A stretch of DNA of 8,758 bases from Pseudomonadota bacterium. GTDB lineage: Bacteria > Myxococcota_A > Polyangia > Polyangiales > Ga0077539. A model generated the notes under the pieces. The model had not been told where the DNA came from. It ran no database searches and worked only from the letters and a program-made list of their open reading frames with translations. Below are positions 1 through 7,322 of the stretch, in pieces. Every line of letters begins with the position of its first letter. The stretch's first letter is position 1. The DNA lies in the NCBI GenBank assembly GCA_023428035.1, contig JAEYZO010000276.1, positions 1 through 8,758 on the forward strand, in the 5' to 3' direction. The position numbers and the translations under genes are program-made.

Positions 1-105
1 GCCTAACCCCAGCCAGAGGCGACGCTCACGATCGCTCAACCGGCGCTGCGCCGCGCCCGCCAGCGAGGGGCGATGCCCAACAGCCCCATGAAGCTCGCTC
101 TCCAT
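1..105 (-). CDS. Possible start of a further operon gene (partial, runs off left edge)
   Basis: An ATG at 105-103, 7 nt after the stop of the 134-residue gene, opens a frame without a stop for 35 codons up to the window edge. The product begins MESELHGAVGHRP and contains a basic stretch RRLSDRERRLW. A GTG directly before the ATG is in the same frame and could also serve as start. The short spacing fits the packed layout of the preceding genes. Against it, no clear Shine-Dalgarno sequence is visible, and third positions are about 74% G/C, lower than in the neighbouring genes. A competing ATG at 89 with a better-placed GGAGAGCGAG sequence upstream gives only 17 codons before a stop. No family is recognisable. 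This is a tentative call. Confidence 0.35.
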   Translation of the reverse strand, partial: MESELHGAVGHRPSLAGAAQRRLSDRERRLWLGLG

Positions 106-112
106 CACGGGA

Positions 113-517
113 TCAATGGCTCGACGAGGGGATCGCATCGACGTACTCGCGGTGCTCCAGGGCGGCTTCGATGATGGCGCTGGCGTCGATCTCGTAGCGC
201 TGATCGCGCGCGCCGCGGACGAGGTAGAAGGCCCGGCCGCCGTCGACGGTCTCGCGCACGTTGGGGTCGTCTTGCAGCTCGACGGGCACCACCGTCTCGC
301 CCTGACGCAGCACCGCCACCCACGAGTACCACCCGCGGCCCTTTCCCCCGACCGGGACGTTCCACAGCACCTGCCCGCCGCGGATCGAGACCAGACCGAC
401 GGGCTCGCGGTGCTGGTCGCCATAACACACGCAGTAGCGAACCCCCGGCGGCAGCGCGCAGGGGTCATCAGGCTTCGCGTGGGGACAACGGACTGCGACG
501 CGCACCGTGCGGCTCAT
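113..517 (-). CDS. Unknown 134-residue protein with four N-terminal cysteines
   Basis: I do not recognise this protein. It runs from MSRTVRVAVRCPH to IPSSSH. Four cysteines cluster near the N-terminus (C11, C20, C29, C31, the last pair as CVC), with H13 close by, so a structural metal site is conceivable. The centre (about residues 38-105) looks like alternating beta strands (VGLVSI, GQVLWNVPV, WYSWVAVLRQ, GRAFYLVRG), and the end is acidic and probably helical (DASAIIEAALEHREYVD). No signal peptide or membrane segment is seen, so it is probably cytoplasmic. The frame is open upstream to an ATG at 595, but that start would overlap the preceding gene by 73 nt. The ATG at 517 lies 5 nt after the preceding stop and has GGAG 8 nt upstream, so I chose it. 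It is the third gene of the Hsp70-like module and is probably a partner or client of it (inference). Confidence 0.8.
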   Translation of the reverse strand: MSRTVRVAVRCPHAKPDDPCALPPGVRYCVCYGDQHREPVGLVSIRGGQVLWNVPVGGKGRGWYSWVAVLRQGETVVPVELQDDPNVRETVDGGRAFYLVRGARDQRYEIDASAIIEAALEHREYVDAIPSSSH

Positions 518-522
518 CGCGC

Positions 523-837
523 TCACTCCACCGTCCACAGGCGCCGGGCGAGCACCTGCTCCATGAACAGCTCCATCGGCGAGAACCGAAACCACCGCGT
601 CGGGTTCTTGCCGTAGGGCAGCGACGAGATCGCCTCGCCCGCGAGCTGCGACTCGATGGCGATCTTCGTCTGGTCGAGGTTGGGGTCGAGCTTCGACGGC
701 TGCGGCAGCTCCGGCGGCACCTTCGGCGCCTCCATCAAGCGCAGCTGGGTCTTCTGCGCGACGGAGTCCTCCGCGAAGGCGTAGCTCTTTCGGTCACGGA
801 GACCGACCACCGGGGGCGACTTGGGCTCGTGGCTCAT
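523..837 (-). CDS. Unknown 104-residue protein, second gene of the Hsp70-like module
   Basis: I do not recognise this protein. It begins MSHEPKSPPVVGL and ends ARRLWTVE. The first half is proline- and charge-rich and probably disordered (MEAPKVPPELPQPSKLDPNLDQ, about residues 35-56). The last 35 residues contain a compact aromatic patch (LPYGKNPTRWFRFSPMELFMEQVL) that looks like a short folded or partner-binding segment. It has no cysteine, signal peptide or membrane helix. Third positions are almost all G or C, as in the flanking genes, which supports real coding. The ATG lies 10 nt after the stop of the Hsp70-like gene; on the minus strand TGAGAGTGAATCG precedes it, so the stop codon overlaps a GAGAG-type binding site and translation is probably coupled. 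A small adaptor or co-factor of the ATPase is a plausible but unproven role. Confidence 0.78.
   Translation of the reverse strand: MSHEPKSPPVVGLRDRKSYAFAEDSVAQKTQLRLMEAPKVPPELPQPSKLDPNLDQTKIAIESQLAGEAISSLPYGKNPTRWFRFSPMELFMEQVLARRLWTVE
526..529 (-). promoter_or_regulatory. Ribosome binding site GGAG deciding the start of the 134-residue gene
   Basis: On the minus strand the sequence reads GGAGTGAGCGCGATG: GGAG, an 8-nt spacer, then the ATG at 517. The GAG of this motif is also the last sense codon of the preceding 104-residue gene and is followed at once by its TGA stop. A ribosome finishing the first gene would therefore sit on the binding site of the second, which suggests translational coupling and supports the short start over the in-frame ATG at 595. 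Confidence 0.6.
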
Positions 838-847
838 CGATTCACTC

Positions 848-3800
848 TCATCGCTTCGTCGGGTCGAAGGGGAACGCCGGCATCGCCGGCATCGCGGGCG
901 GCGAGAGCGTCGCGACGAGGGACTCCCACCGCTGCTTCGCCAGGAAGGCCTCGGGCGTCGAGCCCGCGGCCTGCGCGGCCATCGACACGGCCTGCTGCTG
1001 CTGCTGCGCCATCCACGCGAGCTGCTCCGGAGGAAGGCCCATCATCGCCACGCCCTGGGTCATCCGCTGCCACTGCTCCCGCGCGAGGAGCTGCTCCGGC
1101 GTGGCGCCCTGCTGCGCCGCGAGGGCGGCGACCTGCGACCAGAGCTGCTGCGTCGCCAGGGCCTGCGGGGTCGTGCCCTGCTGCGCGGCGAACATCGCGT
1201 ACTGCGGGAGCTGCTGCGCGAGCATCCACGCCATGGCGTCGAGGGGGCTCTGCGGCATCGCGGGCGGCATCGCGGGCATCGCCGGCATCGCGGCGGGCAT
1301 CGCGAAGGGCGCGGCGCTCGCGAAGGGGTTGGGCGGCGGCTCCGCCCCAGCACCCGGCGGCGTCGCACCAGCAGGGGGCATGGCTGCGACAAGCGGGGGG
1401 GCGGCTGCGACAAGCGGGGGTACGGCCGCGGTAAGCGGGGGTACGGCCGCGACAGGTGGCACCCCCGGTGACGCCATCGGAGGGAAGCCCGGCACGGACG
1501 GGAAGCTCGCTCCGCCCATCGGGTTGAAGGGCGCCGCGGGCATCGCGGGCGGTGTCTGCGGTACTGCCGCGCGGGCGACGGGCTGCGCGGGGTTCTCGGC
1601 GAGTCGGTTGGCGTCGTCTTCGGGCGGAGCGCCGAAGGGCCGGTACCAGGGGATCTTGCGCCCCTGGTCTTCGAGCCAGAGGTCGAAGCCCAACACACCG
1701 TGCCGACCCGGCGCGCGGTTCTTGAAGAAGTTGGCGGCGTCTTCGCTGGAGTGGTGCGCGCCGAGGAGCCCCAGCGCGACCGCGGCCTTGCGGTGCGTTC
1801 CCTCGGAGGGCGAGACGAAGCTCACGTCGATGGTGAGCCGGTCCGAGAGGAGCGAGACCTCTCCGTCGGAGATCTCCTTGGCGATGTCGGTCTCGTGGAG
1901 GAGGGCCATCAGCCGCTCCTGAACGCGCTGCGCCATCATCTGCTCGACGCTCCGCAGCCCGTCGCGGACGATGTCGCCGAAGCCCCACCCGTTGCCGAGG
2001 AGCACCAGGGAGAACTCCACCACCCGCTTCTGGCCGGGACCCCGCGACGCTCCGAGCACCCACCGGGGCTCGCCCTGCGCCTGCGTGAGCGTGAAGAGCC
2101 GGTTGCGGGAGAGGTCGAGGATGCCCTCGGGGGTGCGGCCGTGTTCGAGGCACACGCCGGCGAGCACGCGCGCGACGAGCTCGATGATGTAGCCGACGTA
2201 GACCCTGGCGCGGCGCTCGGCGGTGGCGCGTCGCGACTCGGCGATGACCTGCGGCGAGTCGAGGAGCGCGCGGCCCGAGAGGCTCTGCCGCACGGCGCTG
2301 GCGAGGCGGGTGTACGAACCCACTCCGGGCATCACGCACGCGCCGCGGCGGTCGGAGTCCGACGCGCCCACCAGCGAGCGGAGGTAGACGGAGCCGCCGA
2401 AGAAGAGGGAGGTGGAGAAGACGTGAGGGTGCAGCCCTCCGTGACCGAGCTGCCCGTTGCGCGCGAGGGTGTCGTCGACGAGGACTTCGAGGGAGCCCCC
2501 GCCGAGGTCGAGGTACACGCGGAACATCTTGTCCGACGGGGTGTGCCCCGCGGCGGCCTGGGCCTCGTCGACGAGGGGCCGCGTGGGGAACACGAAGTCA
2601 GCGCCGGTGAGGGACTTCAAGCGCTCTCCCGACACCTCGGCGGCGCGGCGGAGGGTCTCGAGGTCGGTCTCGTCGAAGGCCAGCGGGAAGCTGTAGTTGA
2701 CGTTCACCGTGCGGGGCAGGGCGATGTCCTCCGCGAGGATGGCCGCCGAGGTCATCAGCATCGCGGCTTCGAGGAAGCGCGATTGCAGCGCCTGCACGAT
2801 CTCGGGCCGGGCGAGGGCGGACTTGTCTCGGGCCACGGCGCGGAGCCACTTGAACTCCGAGACGATGTTCTCGCTCGCGTTGCCCTGCACCCCGCGCAGG
2901 GGGACGCCGAAGTCCTTTCCGAACATCAGCCCGAGGATGGCGGCCTCGGAGGCGAGGTCGGTCCACCGGCGGTGCGAGGCGAGCTCGCTCGGCAGGAGGT
3001 CTCGCGCGGGCCCCGACCACTCGCCGCCGGGCCAGAGGTCCAAGCCTCGGGTGAGCGTCGGGGGCCCTCCATCCACGAGGAAGTGCGTGGTGCTCGCGCG
3101 CTCTCTCCCTCGCTCGGGAGAGACGCACTGCAGCGTTCCGTCGCGGCGCTTGATCGCGACCACGGTGTTCGAGGTGCCGAAGTCCAGCCCGAGCGACCAG
3201 CTCTCCGCGGACTGCACATCCACCGCGGGAGGCACCGGGAGGAGCCCTCCGCCGATGGGCTCGGGCTCCGCGCCGGGCGCGCCAGGCTGGCGGAACTCCA
3301 CCGCGATCCACGCGGGTCGGCCCTGGGCGGTGGCGCCGATGAGCCCCGTCGGCGAAGACTCTCCCTCGCGGCCGACCTCCTGATCCATGGGGACCACTTC
3401 GAGCGAGGTCTCGCTGGCGGGACGTCCGTCGGGGTCCGAGGGTGGGACGAGCATCCGAGCGCGCAGGAACCTCCCCTGCGCGAAGAGGGTCATGCCCTCT
3501 TCGGTCGCGGCGTTGATCGAGGCGACGTAGTACCGCCACGCGTGCGTGGGCTGCTTGAGGTTGGGCCAGAGCCGCACCGTGACCCCGCGGAAGGCCACGC
3601 TCTCGACGTCGGTGGCGCTCGCGCTGAAGGGGTTGGCCGTGAGGAGGTCGCACTCCCAGGTGGGCCACTCGGTCGGCTTCAGCCCGCGCAGGGGAAGCAC
3701 GCACTGGTAGCGGGCTCGGCCGCGCTCCAGCACCACCCGGCCGAAGCGCTCGGGCTGCTCCCGCGCGAGGCGCACCTGGGCGGGGTCGAGGCAGTCGAGG

Positions 3801-4162
3801 TACTCGGGCATCACCGGGAGCGCGGGCCAGAGGGTGCGCGTCCCCGACGTGAAGACCGGCACGGCGCGGAAGCAGATCTGCTCCTTGGAGAGCGACTCGA
3901 TCTCGCTCTCGACGCGGAGCTTGAGGACGCCGACGGGGATGAGGTTCGACGGCCCTCCGGCGCCGGCGGAGCGCCAGCGGACCCAGCGGCCCGTGGAGAC
4001 CCTGGGGAAGACCCTTTCGAGGGCGGTGACCTTGAGCCGGTCGGAGCGGCACACCGGGCAGAAGAGCCGACGGGGCTCGGCGCCCTTGCGGGCGTAGAGC
4101 ACGGTCATGTCGAGCTTCGAGAGGTCGAAGCCGCAGTTCTCGCAGTGGTTCTCCCGCTCCAT
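848..4162 (-). CDS. Hsp70/actin-fold ATPase with N-terminal zinc ribbon and C-terminal repeats
   Basis: This 1104-residue protein is probably an ATP-driven chaperone-like or scaffold protein in the cytoplasm; its substrate is unknown. Domains in order: a zinc-ribbon-like site, CENC (7-10) and CPVC (35-38); a mostly beta region of no recognised family (about 55-310); an Hsp70/actin nucleotide-binding domain (about 323-745); a Pro/Ala/Met-rich low-complexity linker (about 845-970); four 23-residue repeats (about 992-1086). Nucleotide motifs are intact: phosphate-1 LGLDFGTSNT (D327), an Hsp70-like VNYSFPLAFDETD strand, connect-1 VDEAQAAA (E533, matching E171 of DnaK), phosphate-2 LDLGGGSLE (D552 and S557, matching D194 and T199) and the adenosine segment LLGNGWGFG (723-729). 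DnaK is about 640 residues; the usual beta-sandwich substrate domain and lid are not seen. GGGAG sits 5 nt before the ATG. It lies 64 bp after the metal pump gene and leads two small genes. The ATPase call is firm; the function is not. Confidence 0.9.
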   Translation of the reverse strand: MERENHCENCGFDLSKLDMTVLYARKGAEPRRLFCPVCRSDRLKVTALERVFPRVSTGRWVRWRSAGAGGPSNLIPVGVLKLRVESEIESLSKEQICFRAVPVFTSGTRTLWPALPVMPEYLDCLDPAQVRLAREQPERFGRVVLERGRARYQCVLPLRGLKPTEWPTWECDLLTANPFSASATDVESVAFRGVTVRLWPNLKQPTHAWRYYVASINAATEEGMTLFAQGRFLRARMLVPPSDPDGRPASETSLEVVPMDQEVGREGESSPTGLIGATAQGRPAWIAVEFRQPGAPGAEPEPIGGGLLPVPPAVDVQSAESWSLGLDFGTSNTVVAIKRRDGTLQCVSPERGRERASTTHFLVDGGPPTLTRGLDLWPGGEWSGPARDLLPSELASHRRWTDLASEAAILGLMFGKDFGVPLRGVQGNASENIVSEFKWLRAVARDKSALARPEIVQALQSRFLEAAMLMTSAAILAEDIALPRTVNVNYSFPLAFDETDLETLRRAAEVSGERLKSLTGADFVFPTRPLVDEAQAAAGHTPSDKMFRVYLDLGGGSLEVLVDDTLARNGQLGHGGLHPHVFSTSLFFGGSVYLRSLVGASDSDRRGACVMPGVGSYTRLASAVRQSLSGRALLDSPQVIAESRRATAERRARVYVGYIIELVARVLAGVCLEHGRTPEGILDLSRNRLFTLTQAQGEPRWVLGASRGPGQKRVVEFSLVLLGNGWGFGDIVRDGLRSVEQMMAQRVQERLMALLHETDIAKEISDGEVSLLSDRLTIDVSFVSPSEGTHRKAAVALGLLGAHHSSEDAANFFKNRAPGRHGVLGFDLWLEDQGRKIPWYRPFGAPPEDDANRLAENPAQPVARAAVPQTPPAMPAAPFNPMGGASFPSVPGFPPMASPGVPPVAAVPPLTAAVPPLVAAAPPLVAAMPPAGATPPGAGAEPPPNPFASAAPFAMPAAMPAMPAMPPAMPQSPLDAMAWMLAQQLPQYAMFAAQQGTTPQALATQQLWSQVAALAAQQGATPEQLLAREQWQRMTQGVAMMGLPPEQLAWMAQQQQQAVSMAAQAAGSTPEAFLAKQRWESLVATLSPPAMPAMPAFPFDPTKR
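905..1189 (-). repeat. Four tandem 23-residue protein repeats at the C-terminus of the Hsp70-like protein
   Basis: Residues about 992-1086 of the Hsp70-like protein contain four copies of a unit close to AAQQGxTPExLLAxxxW. The conserved glycines are at 996, 1019, 1042 and 1067, giving periods of 23, 23 and 25; tryptophan stands 12 residues after the glycine in copies 1, 2 and 4 (1008, 1031, 1079). Copy 3 is degenerate (MGLPPEQLAW) and holds a run of five glutamines encoded by a perfect CAG x5 tract (992-1006). The pattern looks like short helical hairpins and could be a binding array. DNA identity between copies is low, so the repeat is maintained at protein level. Confidence 0.75.
1374..1457 (-). 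repeat. Four 21-bp tandem repeats encoding a VPPLxAA heptapeptide
   Basis: Four adjacent 21-bp units on the plus strand each begin with GGGGG and continue as (T/C)A-or-GCGGC(T/C)GCG(A/G)(C/T)A(A/G)G(C/T), at 1374-1394, 1395-1415, 1416-1436 and 1437-1457. In the coding frame they specify consecutive VPPLTAA / VPPLVAA / APPLVAA units in the Pro/Ala-rich linker of the Hsp70-like protein (about residues 902-930). Because the period is a multiple of three, unit gain or loss would keep the frame and only change linker length. Confidence 0.85.
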
Positions 4163-4226
4163 CAGTGCTCCCGGGCGCGCGATGGTACCCGAAGCGGGTG
4201 ACAGGGCGGAGGAAACGCTCGGGCGG

Positions 4227-7200
4227 TCACTCGTCGTCGGGCGACGGGGGCGGCGGGGCCTTCACCCCGAAGAGCCGCAGGAGCGCCGGCAGGAGGAACA
4301 TCCCGAGCAGGGTGCTCGACGTGAGGCCCCCGATGACCACCGAGGCGAGCGGGCGCTGCACCTCGCTCCCCGCCGAGGTCGACAGCGCCATCGGCATGAA
4401 GCCCAGCGCCGCCACCGTCGCGGTGAGCAACAACGGCTGGAGCACCTTGGTGGCCCCCTCGGTGATGGCCTCGTCGCGGTCGACCCCCTTGTCGATGCGG
4501 GTCTTGATCTCGCTCGCCATCACCACGCCGTTGAGCACCGCGATGCCGCAGAGCGCGATGAAGCCCACGGCGGCCGGGATGCTGAAAGACATACCCCTGA
4601 CCTTCAGGGCGACGATGCCGCCCAGGAGCGCGAAGGGCACCCCCGTGAACACCGCCAGCGCGTAGCGAAGATCCCGGAACGCCAGGAACAGCATCGCCAG
4701 GATGATCGAGAGCGCGACGGGCACCACCACCGCGAGGCGGTCTCGGGCGCGGTTGAAGTTCTCGAACTGCCCGCCCCAGTCGCACTGGTACCCCGGGGGC
4801 ATCGGCACCTCGCGCTCCACCGCGGCGCGGGCCTCGTCCACGAAGCTCACGAGGTCACGGCCGCGGAGGTTCACCTCGACGCGCATCCGGCGCCGCAGGC
4901 CCTCCCGCCCGATCTGCGCCACGCCGTCTTCTTCGGTGATGGTCGCCACCTGCCCGAGCGGGATGAGCTGACCGTCGCGGGAGCCCACCAGCAACCTCCC
5001 GAAGGAGTCGTTGTGGGTCTGCCCCGGAGGCAGCATCACCCGCAGGTCGAAGCGCCGGGCGCCCTCGAAGACCACCCCCACCTGGTGCCCGATCTGTGAC
5101 GCCTCGACCGCCGCGAAGGCGTCTTCGGTGGAGATCCCGTAGCGCGCGAGGCGGTCGCGGTCGACGCGCACCTGCAGCATGGGCAGCCCCAGCGCCCGCT
5201 CGACGCGCACGTCCCCGGCGCCCTGGATCCCCCGGAGCACCTGGCCGATGTGGTTGGCCAGGTCGGTCATGGTGTGCAGGTCGTCGCCCGCGAGGTAGGC
5301 CACCACGTCGGCGCGGGAGCCCGAGATCATGTCGTTGGTGCGGTCTTCGATGGGCTGCGAGATCGACACGAAGGTCGAGGGCACCTCGCGCTCGATGGCC
5401 GACTTCATCGCCTCGCCCAGCGAGTCGAGGTCGTGGGCGGTGCGCCACTCCTCGTGGGGCCGCAGGTGCACGAGGATGTCGGTGTTGTTCATCCCCACGG
5501 GGTCGGTGGCCACCTCGGCGCGGCCCGTGGTCGCCAGGGTGGTGATCACCTCGGGGAAGCGCAGGAGCACCCGCTCGGCCTCGAGGTCGAGGCGCCGGGC
5601 CTCGGTGATCCCCACGCTCGGGATGCGGCGGATCGCGACGTAGATGTCTCCCTCGTCGATGCGGGGGACGAAGTCGGCGCCGAGGGTCGAGCCCAGCGGC
5701 ATGATGAGCACCAGCGCGGCCACCGAGGCGGCCACGAGGATCAGCCGACGTCGCACGGCCCAGCCCACGGCGCGGCGGTAGGGCCCCTCGAGGTGCGAGA
5801 GCAGCCCGTGGTGGCCGGGCTTCTTCGGGGGCTTCAAGAAGGTCACCGCGCCCGCGGGGAAGACCAGCAGCGCGAAGACCAGCGAGCCGCCCAGGGCCAG
5901 GGCCATGGTGGCGGCCATGGGGCGGAACATCTTCCCTTCGACGCCGCGGAGCGAGAGGAGCGGGAGGTAGACCAGGAGGATGATCGCGACGGAGAAGACC
6001 ACCGGGCGGGTCACCGCGCGCACCGACTCTGAGATGGCGTGGCGGTAGTTCTTCTCGGTGATGTCGTGCATCGCGAGCCGCGCGATGGCGGCCTCGAGCA
6101 TCACGATGGGCCCGTCGACGAGGAAGCCGAAGTCGATCGCCCCCAGGGACATCAGGTTGCCGGTGATGCCCAGGGCGAGCATCCCGAAGACGGCCAGGGC
6201 CATCGCGAAGGGGATGCCCAGGGTGACCAGCGCCGCGCCGCGGGCGGTGCCGAGGAAGATCAGCAGCACCAGGCTCACCAGCGTGGCGCCCTCGATGAGG
6301 TTGGTGGCCACCGTTCGCAGGGTGCGGTTGATGAACTGCGCGCGGTCGTAGACGGTCTCGATGCGGACTCCCCGCGGCAGCCCCCGCTGGATCTCGTCGA
6401 TCTTCGCGTGCACCGCGGTCACCACCTCGCGGGAGTTCTCCCCCGCGAGCATGAGCACCAGCCCCGCCACCACCTCGCCCCGCGCGTCTTGGGTCACCAC
6501 GCCCTGCGGGAGCGCCGCGCCCACGCGCACCTCGGCGAGGTGGCGCACCTGCACGGGGGTGCCGTGCTCGCCCACCGACACCACCACCCGCAGGATGTCG
6601 TCGGTGGAGCGGTACTGGCCCTCTCCGCGGATGACGTAGAGCTCCTCGCCGCGCTCGATGTAGCCGCCGCCGACGTTGATGTTGTTGCGCTCCAGGGCGG
6701 CGAAGACCTGGGCGAGGGTGACCCGGTGCGCCGCGAGGCGGTCGGGGTCGACCACCACCTGGTACTGCCGCTTGGCGCCGCCGAAGGCGTTGATCTCGAT
6801 GACCCCGGGCACCCCGCGCAGGGCCGGGGCGATCTCCCAGTCGAGGAGGGTTCGCAGCTCCATGGGGCTGCGGCCCTCGCCCTTCACGACGAACTGGTAG
6901 ATCTCCCCGAGGCCCGTCGAGACCGGGGCCATCTCGGGTCGGCCGAAGCGCTCGGGGATCTCGGCCTCGATGGTGCGCAGGCGCTCCATCACGAGCTGCC
7001 GCGCGAACCAGATGTCGACGCGCTCGTGGAAGATCACGGTCACCGTCGAGATGCCCTCGCGGGTGATCGAGCGGATCTCTTGGAGGCCGGGCATCCCGTT
7101 GAGGCCGAGCTCGACGGGGCGGGTGATGAACTGCTCCATCTCCTCGGCCGAGAGGCCCGGCGAGTCGGTGAGCACCTGCACCTGCACGTTGGTGACGTCG

Positions 7201-7319
7201 GGCACGGCGTCGATGGGGAGCGCCCGCACGGCGAGCACCCCCAGGCCCAGGGTGAGCGCGGCGACGCAGAGCGCTGCGACCCGGAACCTCACGGCGAAGC
7301 GGACGACGGCGTCGAGCAT
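4227..7319 (-). CDS. czcA: CzcA/CusA-family heavy-metal RND efflux pump
   Basis: This is the inner-membrane proton-driven pump of a tripartite metal exporter (HME-RND family), moving cations out through a periplasmic adaptor and an outer-membrane channel. At 1030 residues it has the usual family length. TM1 lies at about 14-34, followed by a large periplasmic loop, TM2-6 between about 339 and 493, TM7 at about 525-545, a second loop, and TM8-12 between about 862 and 1016. The N-terminus shows the family signature RALPIDAVPDVTNVQVQVLT. TM4 carries DFGFLVDGPIVMLE, with D396, D402 and E409 in the spacing of the CzcA proton-relay triad; Cu/Ag pumps such as CusA keep only one of these acids. In the periplasmic cleft, PIEDRTNDMISG has an acid where CusA has a substrate-binding Met, again favouring divalent metals. 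The usual Asn after the triad Glu is Ala. The ATG follows the adaptor stop by 3 nt with only a weak binding site, so translation is probably coupled. Confidence 0.96.
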   Translation of the reverse strand: MLDAVVRFAVRFRVAALCVAALTLGLGVLAVRALPIDAVPDVTNVQVQVLTDSPGLSAEEMEQFITRPVELGLNGMPGLQEIRSITREGISTVTVIFHERVDIWFARQLVMERLRTIEAEIPERFGRPEMAPVSTGLGEIYQFVVKGEGRSPMELRTLLDWEIAPALRGVPGVIEINAFGGAKRQYQVVVDPDRLAAHRVTLAQVFAALERNNINVGGGYIERGEELYVIRGEGQYRSTDDILRVVVSVGEHGTPVQVRHLAEVRVGAALPQGVVTQDARGEVVAGLVLMLAGENSREVVTAVHAKIDEIQRGLPRGVRIETVYDRAQFINRTLRTVATNLIEGATLVSLVLLIFLGTARGAALVTLGIPFAMALAVFGMLALGITGNLMSLGAIDFGFLVDGPIVMLEAAIARLAMHDITEKNYRHAISESVRAVTRPVVFSVAIILLVYLPLLSLRGVEGKMFRPMAATMALALGGSLVFALLVFPAGAVTFLKPPKKPGHHGLLSHLEGPYRRAVGWAVRRRLILVAASVAALVLIMPLGSTLGADFVPRIDEGDIYVAIRRIPSVGITEARRLDLEAERVLLRFPEVITTLATTGRAEVATDPVGMNNTDILVHLRPHEEWRTAHDLDSLGEAMKSAIEREVPSTFVSISQPIEDRTNDMISGSRADVVAYLAGDDLHTMTDLANHIGQVLRGIQGAGDVRVERALGLPMLQVRVDRDRLARYGISTEDAFAAVEASQIGHQVGVVFEGARRFDLRVMLPPGQTHNDSFGRLLVGSRDGQLIPLGQVATITEEDGVAQIGREGLRRRMRVEVNLRGRDLVSFVDEARAAVEREVPMPPGYQCDWGGQFENFNRARDRLAVVVPVALSIILAMLFLAFRDLRYALAVFTGVPFALLGGIVALKVRGMSFSIPAAVGFIALCGIAVLNGVVMASEIKTRIDKGVDRDEAITEGATKVLQPLLLTATVAALGFMPMALSTSAGSEVQRPLASVVIGGLTSSTLLGMFLLPALLRLFGVKAPPPPSPDDE

Positions 7320-7322
7320 CGG

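Noticed and set aside
518..595. Longer N-terminus for the 134-residue protein from an ATG at 595
   Set aside because: It would overlap the 104-residue gene by 73 nt and has no better ribosome binding site; the ATG at 517 has GGAG at 8 nt.
992..1006. CTG x5 triplet run
   Set aside because: It encodes five glutamines in the coding frame and is too short to treat as a separate microsatellite locus; noted inside the repeat entry.
834..2339. 501-codon minus-strand frame within the Hsp70-like gene
   Set aside because: It lies entirely in another frame of the same strand; its Arg-rich product is typical of a frame-shifted reading of GC-rich coding DNA. No sign of a real frameshift, because the main frame is continuous.
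4187..4199. Small hairpin ACCCG-AAG-CGGGT between the pump and Hsp70-like genes
   Set aside because: The stem is only 5 bp, no T-run follows on the minus strand, and such hairpins are common at this base composition. It is not convincing as a terminator.
1700..4201. 833-codon open frame on the plus strand antisense to the Hsp70-like gene
   Set aside because: Its product is rich in R, G, E, H and A with no motif, while the opposite strand encodes clear Hsp70 motifs. It is a shadow frame caused by G/C third positions.
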